Below, one piece after another: positions 1 through 6,296 of a stretch of 7,957 bases of DNA. Under the pieces are notes generated by a model. It was not told where the DNA came from, ran no database searches, and worked only from the letters and a program-made list of their open reading frames with translations. The stretch is from a bacterium (GTDB lineage: Bacteria; Tectomicrobia; Entotheonellia; Entotheonellales; Entotheonellaceae), in NCBI GenBank assembly GCA_027294925.1, contig JAPULM010000122.1:1-7957 (forward strand), read 5' to 3'. Within the stretch, counting starts at the first letter, position 1. Each line of letters begins with the position of its first letter. The position numbers were made by a program, and so were the translations under genes.

Positions 1-318
1 AATTTCGGGCTACAGCAAGTTAAAGGTGGCGACGTGCCGTCATTAGGCATTCGTCAGGCATTTCTTCAGATTGGCGATGCCCAGATCGAATTGATAACGC
101 CTCTAACAGAGCAAGGCCCGATCGCCGATTTCCCTACCAAACAGGAGGGCGGCATGTATCTTCTGTCGCTCGAGGTTGATGATCTTGATGCAGCCGTTGC
201 TGAGTTGCAAGACAAAGGCGTACGGGTCAACGTTGCTGAAGGCGGCGAGGGCAAGCGTGTCGCGTTCGTCAGTCGGCAAGCGACGCACGGTGTACTGCTT
301 CAGTTACTTGAACGATAG
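1..318 (+). CDS. VOC-superfamily (methylmalonyl-CoA epimerase-like) protein, 5' truncated
   Basis: The frame is open from the first base to the TAG at 316-318, so the 105 residues seen are the C-terminal part of a longer protein. The pattern fits a vicinal-oxygen-chelate fold of the methylmalonyl-CoA epimerase/glyoxalase type: PSxGIRQAF, an IELITPL strand, the LEVDDLDAAVAELQDKGVRV second-module start (residues 57-76), then GKRVAF and THGVLLQL at the end. In real epimerases the second module carries a metal-binding histidine (GLHH) and a C-terminal glutamate (HGVLIEL). Here these read GGMYLL (residues 50-55) and HGVLLQL (96-102), so both ligands appear replaced. A divergent, perhaps non-epimerase role is therefore likely. 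The stop lies 34 bp before the next gene, consistent with co-transcription. Fold assignment is fairly sure; substrate is unknown. Confidence 0.75.
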   Translation, partial: NFGLQQVKGGDVPSLGIRQAFLQIGDAQIELITPLTEQGPIADFPTKQEGGMYLLSLEVDDLDAAVAELQDKGVRVNVAEGGEGKRVAFVSRQATHGVLLQLLER

Positions 319-338
319 ATTTTGTTTTGTCGACATGG

Positions 339-345
339 AAGGAGG
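339..345 (+). promoter_or_regulatory. Shine-Dalgarno AAGGAGG deciding the start at 353
   Basis: AAGGAGG lies 7 nt before the ATG at 353. This selects 353 over earlier in-frame ATGs (176 and 335), which have no comparable leader and would overlap the upstream gene or remove the spacing. Confidence 0.8.
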
Positions 346-352
346 CAGATGG

Positions 353-667
353 ATGCCGTATATCGCGATGAATAATTTTCAGGTTGCAGCCGATCAAGCT
401 GAACTTTTTGAGGCAAGATGGCAGCGCCGCCGTAGTTTTTTGCACGATGTCCCAGGCTTTCAGCAGTTTCAACTTCTGCGCGGCAACGCACAGGATGGCC
501 AAGTACACTATGTGTCCCATTCCACTTGGGCTTCCAAGCAAGCGTTCGACGCCTGGACGCAATCAGACAGCTTCGTACAAGCACACCGAGGCGAGCCGTT
601 ACCTCAGGGGATGGTGCTCGGGCCGCCTCAAGTGGAGTTGTTCGATGTGGTTACTCTACAAGACTAG
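353..667 (+). CDS. IsdG/HmoB-like antibiotic-biosynthesis monooxygenase domain protein (putative heme-degrading)
   Basis: This is a 104-residue cytoplasmic protein with the small dimeric ferredoxin-like ABM fold. It aligns by eye with the IsdG/HmoB heme oxygenases: N-terminal MPYIAMNNF, the VPGF turn at 33-36, then YVSHSTW, AFDAWTQSDSF and AHR. The catalytic triad known for S. aureus IsdG (Asn7, Trp67, His77) has likely equivalents at Asn7, Trp68 and His78 with the right spacing. Family members open the heme ring using O2 and an electron donor and release iron. Some relatives are quinol monooxygenases or have no known substrate, so heme is an inference from the triad. It lies between the VOC gene (34 bp) and the sigma-54 activator (38 bp), probably in one operon. 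No signal peptide or membrane segment is seen. Confidence 0.8.
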   Translation: MPYIAMNNFQVAADQAELFEARWQRRRSFLHDVPGFQQFQLLRGNAQDGQVHYVSHSTWASKQAFDAWTQSDSFVQAHRGEPLPQGMVLGPPQVELFDVVTLQD

Positions 668-705
668 AACATCTGCCAGATCTCTTTGCTCTGTAACGGT
701 TTGCT

Positions 706-2295
706 ATGAGCGACGATAGACAAGGTGAGACACACAACTGGCTGGCCCCCATTGTTCCCGAGTTAGTGGTGCGCCTTGCAGCGCATGGTGTGCCTCATAT
801 TGGGGCGATATCGCCGGCTATTGCAAGCTGGACGGGACAACCTGCCAAAGCGCTTATTGGACGTTGTGTTGCGGATATATTCAACGCCTTTTTGCCAGGC
901 TTAGCTTTTGTGGTTGAACAGGTGGCGACCTCGGGGACGCCGGTGCGGGATTATCGGATGGCCTTTGATGATGTTGCCGGTGTGCCACATGTGGTACGGC
1001 TGCAAGCGAGCCTACGAGTCGACCATGCTGAGGCGGCAGCGCAAGATGTGGTGGTGCGCATGGATGAAATGCCGCTTCCGAGCAGTAGCGTTGAGCCGAT
1101 GCTGGAGGAGCACGCCTTCCATGGCATGATCGGGCAGTCATCAGCCCTGCTTAAGGTATTCCGTAAGATTGAAATCTATGGTCCTACCGAGGCGCCTGTG
1201 TTGATCACCGGCGAAACAGGTACAGGGAAAGAGCTGGCTGCGCGGGCTTTGCATGCCACCAGCCGCCGGCGCCATAAACCATTCATAGCGGTCAACGGTT
1301 CGGCTCTCTCTATCGAGTTGCTTGACTCGGAACTATTTGGCCATGAGCGTGGCGCCTTTACAGGCGCGGTCCGCGCCCATAAGGGGCGCTTTGAGCGTGC
1401 CCATGCAGGGACTTTGTTCCTCGATGAGATCGGCGAAATGCCCATGCCGGTGCAGGTTAAGCTCTTGCGGGTGTTGGAGGAGGGGGAGATTGAACGGGTC
1501 GGCAGTGAGCGGGTGGTCGAGGTTGACGTTCGTTTGGTGACGGCCACCAATGTGCCGTTGGAAGTTGCTGTGCAGGAAAAAAGCTTCCGCCTCGATCTAT
1601 ATCACCGGCTTGATGTGCTACGTCTGCATATGCCGGCGGTGCGGGAGCGGGTAGAGGATATCCCGTTACTGACGGCATATTTTCTGCGACAGTTTGATCA
1701 AAAATACCATCGTAATATACAGCGTGTGACGCCGAATGCGATACGTCTACTGCAAGCTTATGCTTGGCCGGGTAACATCCGTGAGCTTCGCAACGTGCTT
1801 GAGCGGGTGTACGTCGAGAGCAGCACAGAGGTGATTGGGCGGCAAGCGTTTGACGAATGGGTGCAAGAACGTCAGCGTTTTTCTCCCGGCACATGGAATT
1901 TGGATGCTCGACAGACCGCCTTGGCGATCCGGCCTACGATCGTAACCCCCTACCCTGCTCAGCCAGCCCCGAACCATGCGCTGTTGCCCTACTACCACAA
2001 CCCTCCGCAGGCGCGTGATGTTGAAGCAGCTCCGTCCGCTTGTTCGATTGAGGGAGAATGGTCTGAGATCAACCAACAGAAGCGTCCGCAGCAGCGTGGC
2101 GCCAAGTTTCTCGACCGGCAACGGATTGCCGGAGCCTATCAACAGGCGGATGGCAATATGACCCAGGCAGCTCGATTATTGGGGGTGCACAAAGCGACCT
2201 TATATCGGCGTCTGCAGGCGCTCGGTTTGACCAGAAAAAACTTAGACGCCGAACGCCTTCAGGTCGTCGATCATCCTGTGGTTATCAATGATTAA
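706..2295 (+). CDS. Sigma-54-dependent transcriptional activator (PAS, AAA+, Fis-type HTH)
   Basis: This 529-residue bacterial enhancer-binding protein remodels the sigma-54 RNA polymerase closed complex by ATP hydrolysis. Residues about 20-120 look like a PAS-type sensor (AISPAIASWTGQPAKALIG, then an alternating strand region). There is no phospho-receiver domain, so it probably senses a ligand or redox state. The AAA+ core has Walker A GETGTGKE (169-176), the sigma-54 contact loop GAFTGA (216-221), Walker B TLFLDEIGEM (about 236-245), sensor I VTATN (278-282) and WPGNIREL (354-361). A Fis-type HTH occupies about 472-507 (NMTQAARLLGVHKATLYRRL). All ATPase motifs are intact, so it should be active. 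A proline-rich linker of about 80 residues (385-465) separates core and HTH, longer than usual. ATG 706 has no good Shine-Dalgarno, which suggests coupling to upstream translation. A consensus sigma-54 promoter lies about 650 bp downstream, before clpB. Confidence 0.95.
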   Translation: MSDDRQGETHNWLAPIVPELVVRLAAHGVPHIGAISPAIASWTGQPAKALIGRCVADIFNAFLPGLAFVVEQVATSGTPVRDYRMAFDDVAGVPHVVRLQASLRVDHAEAAAQDVVVRMDEMPLPSSSVEPMLEEHAFHGMIGQSSALLKVFRKIEIYGPTEAPVLITGETGTGKELAARALHATSRRRHKPFIAVNGSALSIELLDSELFGHERGAFTGAVRAHKGRFERAHAGTLFLDEIGEMPMPVQVKLLRVLEEGEIERVGSERVVEVDVRLVTATNVPLEVAVQEKSFRLDLYHRLDVLRLHMPAVRERVEDIPLLTAYFLRQFDQKYHRNIQRVTPNAIRLLQAYAWPGNIRELRNVLERVYVESSTEVIGRQAFDEWVQERQRFSPGTWNLDARQTALAIRPTIVTPYPAQPAPNHALLPYYHNPPQARDVEAAPSACSIEGEWSEINQQKRPQQRGAKFLDRQRIAGAYQQADGNMTQAARLLGVHKATLYRRLQALGLTRKNLDAERLQVVDHPVVIND

Positions 2296-2316
2296 CACAA
2301 AGCAAGGCAAATCCGT

Positions 2317-2637
2317 ATGGCGCGAGATCTTGATCACTTCCTGTACAACAACGCGCAATTGGTCTTGATCAATATCTGGCAGGACAATTGCGACGCAAGT
2401 CTGTATGCGGATGAACTCATGCAGGCGTTTGAGCGCTATGCCTCTGCCCTGATCTTGCGTCTCACCCTGCCCGAATACCGTGAGTGGGCGCAGACCCATG
2501 GCATCTTTGGCACACCGGCCCTGGTTGCCTATCAGCATGGCCGACTACTATTTCGCATGATGGGCCGGGTCACTCCGGAAGAGCTGCTGCAGCGTCTCCG
2601 GCAATGCGGGATTGAAGACTTGTTAGACGATGAATAA
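2317..2637 (+). CDS. Thioredoxin-fold protein with monothiol CxxS active site
   Basis: This 106-residue thioredoxin-like protein shows a beta strand LVLINIW (15-21), the active-site loop NCDAS (24-28), and the cis-proline segment FGTPALVAYQHGRLLFRMMGRV (64 onward, Thr66-Pro67), then a C-terminal helix. The canonical WCGPC is replaced by NCDAS. The nucleophilic cysteine (Cys25) remains, but the resolving cysteine is Ser28. Such CxxS proteins cannot run the normal dithiol cycle. In known cases they act as monothiol isomerases, mixed-disulfide holders or binding scaffolds. No signal peptide is present, so it is cytoplasmic. It starts 21 bp after the activator's stop with AAGG 9 nt before ATG, so it is in the same operon. 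It precedes clpB by 546 bp and may work on oxidised or aggregated proteins with it, which is inferred from position only. Confidence 0.8.
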   Translation: MARDLDHFLYNNAQLVLINIWQDNCDASLYADELMQAFERYASALILRLTLPEYREWAQTHGIFGTPALVAYQHGRLLFRMMGRVTPEELLQRLRQCGIEDLLDDE

Positions 2638-2849
2638 AATAGACGTGTAGCCGGGCGTAAGCCCTCGAAGCAGTGTGGCGCGCGTTCTTCAACTGTCTGC
2701 CTACCGCATCCCTATCCCTACCCTGCCGCTGAAGTCAAGGTCAAGGCTAGGTCAGTAAGCCCATTTGGTTTTAAAATCCCCCTCCACGGCCAAGGAGAAC
2801 TGCAAACTGAATGACCCATACAGGGTGTTGTAAGCTTGACGGACTACCC
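2638..2849. other. Intergenic region without a convincing gene
   Basis: No credible gene is seen between the thioredoxin-like gene and the regulatory elements near 2850. There is a short tandem repeat GTCAAG-GTCAAG at 2734-2745 and a CCCTA-rich run at 2709-2724. A 4-bp GGGC/GCCC stem with a GTAA loop at 2653-2664 is too weak to call a terminator. Readthrough from the upstream operon towards clpB therefore remains possible. Confidence 0.5.
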
Positions 2850-2867
2850 GTCGCTTGCGACGTCGCA
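2850..2867. promoter_or_regulatory. Putative upstream activator site 1 for the sigma-54 activator
   Basis: TGCGACGTCGCA (2856-2867) is a perfect 12-bp palindrome. Together with GTCGC at 2850-2854 it forms overlapping half-sites (GTCGC-TT-GCGAC-GTCGC). Its centre is about 114 bp upstream of the predicted sigma-54 start point, within the normal range for enhancer-binding proteins. Fis-type HTH dimers usually bind such dyads. Binding by the product of 706-2295 is inferred. Confidence 0.55.
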
Positions 2868-2889
2868 GATCGTCGTTAGTGATGATGAA

Positions 2890-2901
2890 TTGCGACGTCA
2901 A
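2890..2901. promoter_or_regulatory. Putative upstream activator site 2
   Basis: TTGCGACGTCAA repeats the first ten bases of the element beginning at 2855 (TTGCGACGTC) exactly 35 bp downstream. The right half has decayed (CAA instead of GCA). It lies about 80 bp before the predicted transcription start. Two copies in tandem suit cooperative binding and hexamer assembly by an enhancer-binding protein. Confidence 0.5.
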
Positions 2902-2930
2902 AATTCTTTAAATTTAAATAACACACCTAA

Positions 2931-2943
2931 AATCAAATAGATA
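2931..2943 (+). promoter_or_regulatory. IHF-like DNA bending site
   Basis: AATCAAATAGATA matches the IHF consensus WATCAANNNNTTR at all defined positions except one (A for T at 2941). It sits in an AT-rich tract (2900-2945) between the two dyad elements and the -24/-12 promoter, where IHF bends DNA to bring the activator to sigma-54 polymerase. It lies rather close to the promoter. Confidence 0.45.
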
Positions 2944-2944
2944 A

Positions 2945-3118
2945 ATGCTTGGCACGGCCTTTGCTTTGTTAGGACTATGTTTGCAACAAGACACAGCGCT
3001 ATCCGGGCTGGAAATTATTGTGCCCAAGCATCTGAGCAAAGATGAAAAGGTTCTGTTCGAGAAGTTAGCCGATGTGTCTAGCTTTGCCCCGCCATCGCCA
3101 AGAGGTAAGCGGTCATAA
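2945..3118 (+). pseudogene. Relic of a CbpA/DnaJ-type co-chaperone C-terminus
   Basis: A frame of 57 residues runs from ATG 2945 to TAA 3116-3118. Residues from about 19 on (LSGLEIIVPKHLSKDEKVLF, then EKLADVSSF) resemble the last strand and helix of DnaJ/CbpA proteins, where a VxVPxxLSxxExxLFxxLAxxS pattern is typical. No J-domain, G/F region or rest of the substrate-binding domain is present upstream in any frame. ATG 2945 has no Shine-Dalgarno and the start region is a sigma-54 promoter. The simplest reading is that a cbpA/dnaJ gene once lay directly before clpB and was deleted, leaving its 3' end in the clpB leader. A short functional peptide is less likely. Resemblance is by eye. Confidence 0.5.
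2949..2965 (+). promoter_or_regulatory. Sigma-54 (-24/-12) promoter upstream of clpB
   Basis: TTGGCACG-GCCT-TTGCT matches the consensus TGGCACG-N4-TTGCW at every defined position. The invariant GG (2951-2952) and GC (2963-2964) are separated by exactly 10 bp. Transcription would start near 2976, giving a leader of about 208 nt to clpB. The promoter falls inside the short reading frame 2945-3118, so that frame's first codons would not be on the transcript. Confidence 0.8.
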
Positions 3119-3183
3119 AAAATATTTTTGGTGGATAAACTGGGGTAAAATTTTCAATATCACGCCATACCGTAAGGAACGCG

Positions 3184-5820
3184 ATGATGGATCTCAATAA
3201 ATTAACTCAGAAATCCCAGGTAGCCGTTCAAGAGGCGCAACGTATCGGCGTGCAGTATGGGCATGTTGAGGTGGATGGTGAGCATGTATTACTTGCCCTA
3301 CTCTGCCAGGAGGATGGCCTGGCGCCTCGCTTGCTGCAGAAAATGGAGGTGTCTGTCGATGCCATGCGGCAAGACCTTGAGCGCGAATTGCAACGTCGTC
3401 CGCGCGTTTCAGGGTCGGGGGTGGAGGCGGGAAAGATTTACGTCACCCAACGCTTGCAAAAGCTGTTTGTGCAAGCCGAGGCGGTGGCGCAACGCCTCAA
3501 GGATGAATATGTATCGATTGAACATATTCTTCTCGCATTACTTGAAGAAGGGACGTCAACCCCAGCCGGAAAAATGTTGCAACGATATGGCGTTACGCAG
3601 GACAGGTTTTTGACCGTATTAACCGAGGTGCGTGGCCATCAACGCGTCACCAGCGATACGCCTGAAAGCGTTTATGAAGCGTTGGAAAAGTATGGCGTCG
3701 ATTTGGTTGAGCAGGCCCGCCAAGGCAAATTAGACCCTGTTATTGGCCGTGATAATGAGGTGCGTCGTACGGTGCGCATCTTGTCGCGTAAGACGAAGAA
3801 CAATCCGGTGCTGATTGGCGAACCCGGGGTTGGTAAAACGGCTATCGTGGAAGGCTTGGCGCAACGTATCGTGCGTGGTGACGTGCCGGAGTGGATGCGG
3901 GAGCGGACCATCTTTGCCCTTGATATGGGCGCCCTGTTAGCCGGCGCCAAGTTCAGAGGTGAATTTGAAGAGCGCTTAAAAGCCGTGCTGAATGAAATTA
4001 AGCAGAGCGCCGGGCGTGTCATTTTGTTCATCGACGAGCTGCATAACATTGTCGGCGCCGGGCGGGCGGAGGGTTCTCCGGACGCCGGCAATATGTTAAA
4101 ACCGATGCTGGCGCGTGGTGAGCTGCATTGCATTGGCGCTACCACCCTGGATGAATACCGTAAATATATTGAAAAAGACGCGGCTTTGGAACGTCGCTTC
4201 CAGCCGGTTATGGTCGATGCGCCGTCGGTGGAAGACACTATTTCGATCTTGCGTGGTCTGAAAGAGCGTTATGAGGTGCACCATGGGGCGCGCATACAGG
4301 ATAATGCCCTGGTGGCGTCCGCCGTGCTCTCCAATCGATATATCTCGGACCGCTTCTTGCCGGATAAGGCGATCGACTTGGTGGACGAGGCGGGCGCCAT
4401 GATTCGCACCGAGATTGACTCCATGCCGGCTGCATTGGACGAAATGACGCGGCGGGTGATGCAGCTGGAAATTGAAGAAGCGGCCCTGTCGAAAGAAACG
4501 GATAAAGCCAGCCAGGAACGGCTCGACCATTTGCGGCAGGAACTGGCCGATCTCAAAGAACAGTGCGACGCCATACGGGCGCAATGGGAAACTGAAAAAA
4601 AAGCCATTGGCAGCGTGCGTGTGCTACGGGAAGAGATTGAGCAAGTGCGGCGCGAAATCGAACAGGCCGAGCGCGCCTATGATTTGAATCAGGCGGCGGA
4701 GTTACGGCATGGCAAGTTGCCCCAACTTGAGCGTCGGCTGCAAGAAGAGGAAGAGCAACTGACCGCGAAACAAGGCGGTGAGCGCCTGTTACGAGAGGAG
4801 GTTACCGAGGACGAAATTGCCGAAATTGTCTCGCGCTGGACCGGCATTCCGGTTACCCGTCTGGTCGAAGGTGAACGTGAAAAACTATTACGCCTGGATG
4901 AGATTCTGCACCGTCGTGTGATCGGTCAGAACGAGGCGGTGCAGCTGGTAGCCGATGCGGTGATCCGGGCGCGTGCCGGTATTAAAGACCCGCGTCGTCC
5001 GATTGGCTCGTTCATCTTTTTGGGACCTACCGGGGTGGGTAAGACGGAGTTGGCTAAAACCTTAGCCGCCGCCCTTTTCGATAGTGAAGAAAATATGGTG
5101 CGGATGGATATGAGCGAGTACATGGAGCGTCACAACGTGTCTCGCTTGATCGGGGCGCCGCCGGGCTATGTCGGTTATGAGGAAGGCGGACAGCTTACCG
5201 AGGCGGTGCGCCGTAAGCCGTACTCGGTTATTCTGTTCGACGAGATTGAGAAGGCGCATCATGATGTGTTTAATGTGTTGCTGCAAATTATGGATGACGG
5301 ACGCGTTACGGATGCTCAGGGTCGCACGGTTGATTTCAAAAATACGGTGATCATTATGACGTCCAATATCGGTTCTGAGCATCTGTTGGAAGGTGTGACG
5401 TCGTATGGTGAGCTTACCGATGCAGCTCGCTCTGCAGTGATGCGCGACATGCGGCAGCATTTTCGGCCCGAGTTTCTCAATCGGGTCGACGACATCGTGC
5501 TGTTCAAACCCCTAACCTTGGATGAGATACAGCAGATTGTTGATTTACTCATCGAAGAACTCAGCCAACGCTTGGCCGAGCGCAACATTAAGCTCGAACT
5601 TAGTCGTGTGGCGCGAGAGTTTGTCGCCCGCCGGGGATTTGATCCGGTCTACGGTGCCAGGCCCTTACGTCGCTACTTGCAGCATGAGCTTGAGACGCGT
5701 ATCGGGCGCGCCTTGATTGCCGGCAATGCTTTGGATGGCGCTGTCATCAAGGTTGATTTGGAGGATGAGAAGCTAGCTGTACGGATTGACAATCCTCAGT
5801 ATGAAGATGCGCATGCCTAG
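3184..5820 (+). CDS. clpB: ATP-dependent protein disaggregase ClpB
   Basis: This 878-residue cytoplasmic Hsp104/ClpB threads aggregated proteins through a hexameric pore, normally with DnaK/DnaJ/GrpE. It has a Clp N domain (two repeats, about 1-150), NBD1 with Walker A GEPGVGKT (212-219) and Walker B ILFIDE (280-285), a full coiled-coil M domain (about 415-535), and NBD2 with Walker A GPTGVGKT (614-621), pore loop GYVGY (661-665) and Walker B ILFDE (683-687). The long M domain and absence of a ClpP-binding IGF/LGF loop separate it from ClpA/ClpC. Two substitutions stand out against E. coli ClpB: pore-loop-1 Tyr251 is Phe257, and M-domain Tyr503 is His509. The start is ATG 3184 (or the adjacent ATG 3187), with AAGGA at 3174-3178. 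No clear sigma-32 promoter was found; the sigma-54 promoter at 2949-2965 is the best candidate. Confidence 0.97.
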   Translation: MMDLNKLTQKSQVAVQEAQRIGVQYGHVEVDGEHVLLALLCQEDGLAPRLLQKMEVSVDAMRQDLERELQRRPRVSGSGVEAGKIYVTQRLQKLFVQAEAVAQRLKDEYVSIEHILLALLEEGTSTPAGKMLQRYGVTQDRFLTVLTEVRGHQRVTSDTPESVYEALEKYGVDLVEQARQGKLDPVIGRDNEVRRTVRILSRKTKNNPVLIGEPGVGKTAIVEGLAQRIVRGDVPEWMRERTIFALDMGALLAGAKFRGEFEERLKAVLNEIKQSAGRVILFIDELHNIVGAGRAEGSPDAGNMLKPMLARGELHCIGATTLDEYRKYIEKDAALERRFQPVMVDAPSVEDTISILRGLKERYEVHHGARIQDNALVASAVLSNRYISDRFLPDKAIDLVDEAGAMIRTEIDSMPAALDEMTRRVMQLEIEEAALSKETDKASQERLDHLRQELADLKEQCDAIRAQWETEKKAIGSVRVLREEIEQVRREIEQAERAYDLNQAAELRHGKLPQLERRLQEEEEQLTAKQGGERLLREEVTEDEIAEIVSRWTGIPVTRLVEGEREKLLRLDEILHRRVIGQNEAVQLVADAVIRARAGIKDPRRPIGSFIFLGPTGVGKTELAKTLAAALFDSEENMVRMDMSEYMERHNVSRLIGAPPGYVGYEEGGQLTEAVRRKPYSVILFDEIEKAHHDVFNVLLQIMDDGRVTDAQGRTVDFKNTVIIMTSNIGSEHLLEGVTSYGELTDAARSAVMRDMRQHFRPEFLNRVDDIVLFKPLTLDEIQQIVDLLIEELSQRLAERNIKLELSRVAREFVARRGFDPVYGARPLRRYLQHELETRIGRALIAGNALDGAVIKVDLEDEKLAVRIDNPQYEDAHA

Positions 5821-5830
5821 CATGGTCTCG

Positions 5831-5865
5831 CGTAACGATTCCGCCAAACTGGCGGGGTCGTTGCG
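5831..5865 (+). terminator. Strong 16-bp hairpin after clpB, probable terminator
   Basis: Eleven bases after the clpB stop, 5831-5846 pairs with 5850-5865 as an unbroken 16-bp stem (three G-U pairs in RNA) around a 3-nt loop (AAC); the core is CCGCCA/TGGCGG. A clean T-run is missing (only GTTGATTGT follows). It may be a weak intrinsic terminator, a 3'-end stabiliser, or both. Confidence 0.6.
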
Positions 5866-5964
5866 GTTGATTGTATAGCCTGGCGTTCACTTCAAGAAGT
5901 CAACAAAAAGGGTCTTATCAAACCCTAACCGAGGACTACAGGCGCCTTCGAGGTGTCTACCAGG

Positions 5965-6183
5965 CTATCTTACCGTCAGTGATGTGCCGGTGTGTAATAG
6001 TCCCACCGCCTGGTGCAACGCTGACCGGCTATACCCCAGCGTCTCGCAAATCGCCGCGCAGAGCGGATCGTTCACGAGCCATTGGTGCGCCTCAGTCCGA
6101 ATCAATTGGTTCGAGTTGTGCAAGTCACGCAACGCCCGGGTAAGGATGGCAAGCAGCAGGTGATGCGTTCCGTCTGATGTCAT
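5965..6183 (-). CDS. Small conserved-looking hypothetical protein
   Basis: This 72-residue protein starts at ATG 6183 with AGGGA 8 nt upstream; a TTG at 6213 would add ten residues but has no better leader. I do not recognise a named family. The sequence is mostly helical and soluble, with the pattern AHQWLVNDPLCAAICETLGY (about 35-54) near the C-terminal half. It resembles the layout of short phage- or mobile-element-associated proteins with a WL-x(n)-C-x-x-LG core, but that is only an impression. It is convergent with clpB (144 bp between stops) and has its own TATAAT box at 6257-6262. The opposite strand also has a 90-codon frame (5871-6143), but this strand has the better start signals and a more protein-like composition. 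Confidence 0.55.
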   Translation of the reverse strand: MTSDGTHHLLLAILTRALRDLHNSNQLIRTEAHQWLVNDPLCAAICETLGYSRSALHQAVGLLHTGTSLTVR

Positions 6184-6231
6184 GGACACGTTCCCTGTTT
6201 GTAATCGCGGCAAGAGCTGCGTACTGTTTTA

Positions 6232-6253
6232 CCCGCGACGAAGCCGACGCGGG
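6232..6253 (-). repeat. Hairpin CCCGCG/CGCGGG in the leader of the 5965-6183 gene
   Basis: CCCGCG (6232-6237) and CGCGGG (6248-6253) form a perfect 6-bp GC stem with a 10-nt loop. It lies at the start of the predicted minus-strand transcript, between the TATAAT box and the gene. It could protect the 5' end or influence translation. Confidence 0.45.
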
Positions 6254-6265
6254 CGTATTATACGC
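6253..6265 (-). promoter_or_regulatory. TATAAT -10 box inside a 13-bp palindrome
   Basis: On the minus strand 6257-6262 reads TATAAT, a perfect sigma-70 -10 hexamer. It is embedded in GCGTAT-T-ATACGC, a perfect inverted repeat (6253-6265). The -35 region at a 17-bp spacing (TTAGGA, 6280-6285) is weak. A dyad centred on the -10 box is where a repressor could bind. The promoter would serve the gene at 5965-6183. Confidence 0.5.
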
Positions 6266-6296
6266 GATTATCACAAATTTCCTAATACAAAAATCG

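Noticed and set aside
2506..2530. TTTGGCACACCGG...GGTTGCC resembling a sigma-54 promoter
   Set aside because: GG and GC are not separated by 10 bp (about 16 bp), and it lies inside the thioredoxin-like coding sequence.
2653..2664. GGGC-GTAA-GCCC hairpin after the thioredoxin-like gene
   Set aside because: The stem is only four base pairs with no T-run, so it cannot be supported as a terminator.
2761..2840. Stretch that on the minus strand loosely recalls non-coding ends of insertion sequences
   Set aside because: No inverted terminal repeats, target duplication or transposase fragment could be found; the impression rests on memory alone.
2811..2879. 23-codon ORF (MTHTGCCKLDGLPVACDVADRR...) with AAGGAGAA upstream
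   Set aside because: The Shine-Dalgarno is 11 nt away, the ORF runs through the first palindromic element, and no family resemblance is seen; chance is more likely.
3110..3183. Search for a sigma-32 or sigma-70 promoter close to clpB
   Set aside because: TAAAAT at 3146-3151 has no acceptable -35 at 16-18 bp and no CCCCAT-type sigma-32 -10 was found, so no call is made.
3672..4607. Several long antisense ORFs across clpB
   Set aside because: They are by-products of clpB codon usage; none has a recognisable domain or ribosome binding site.
5871..6143. 90-codon plus-strand ORF
   Set aside because: It is antisense to the small minus-strand gene, has no Shine-Dalgarno, and its Arg/Ser/Pro-rich composition looks like a shadow frame.
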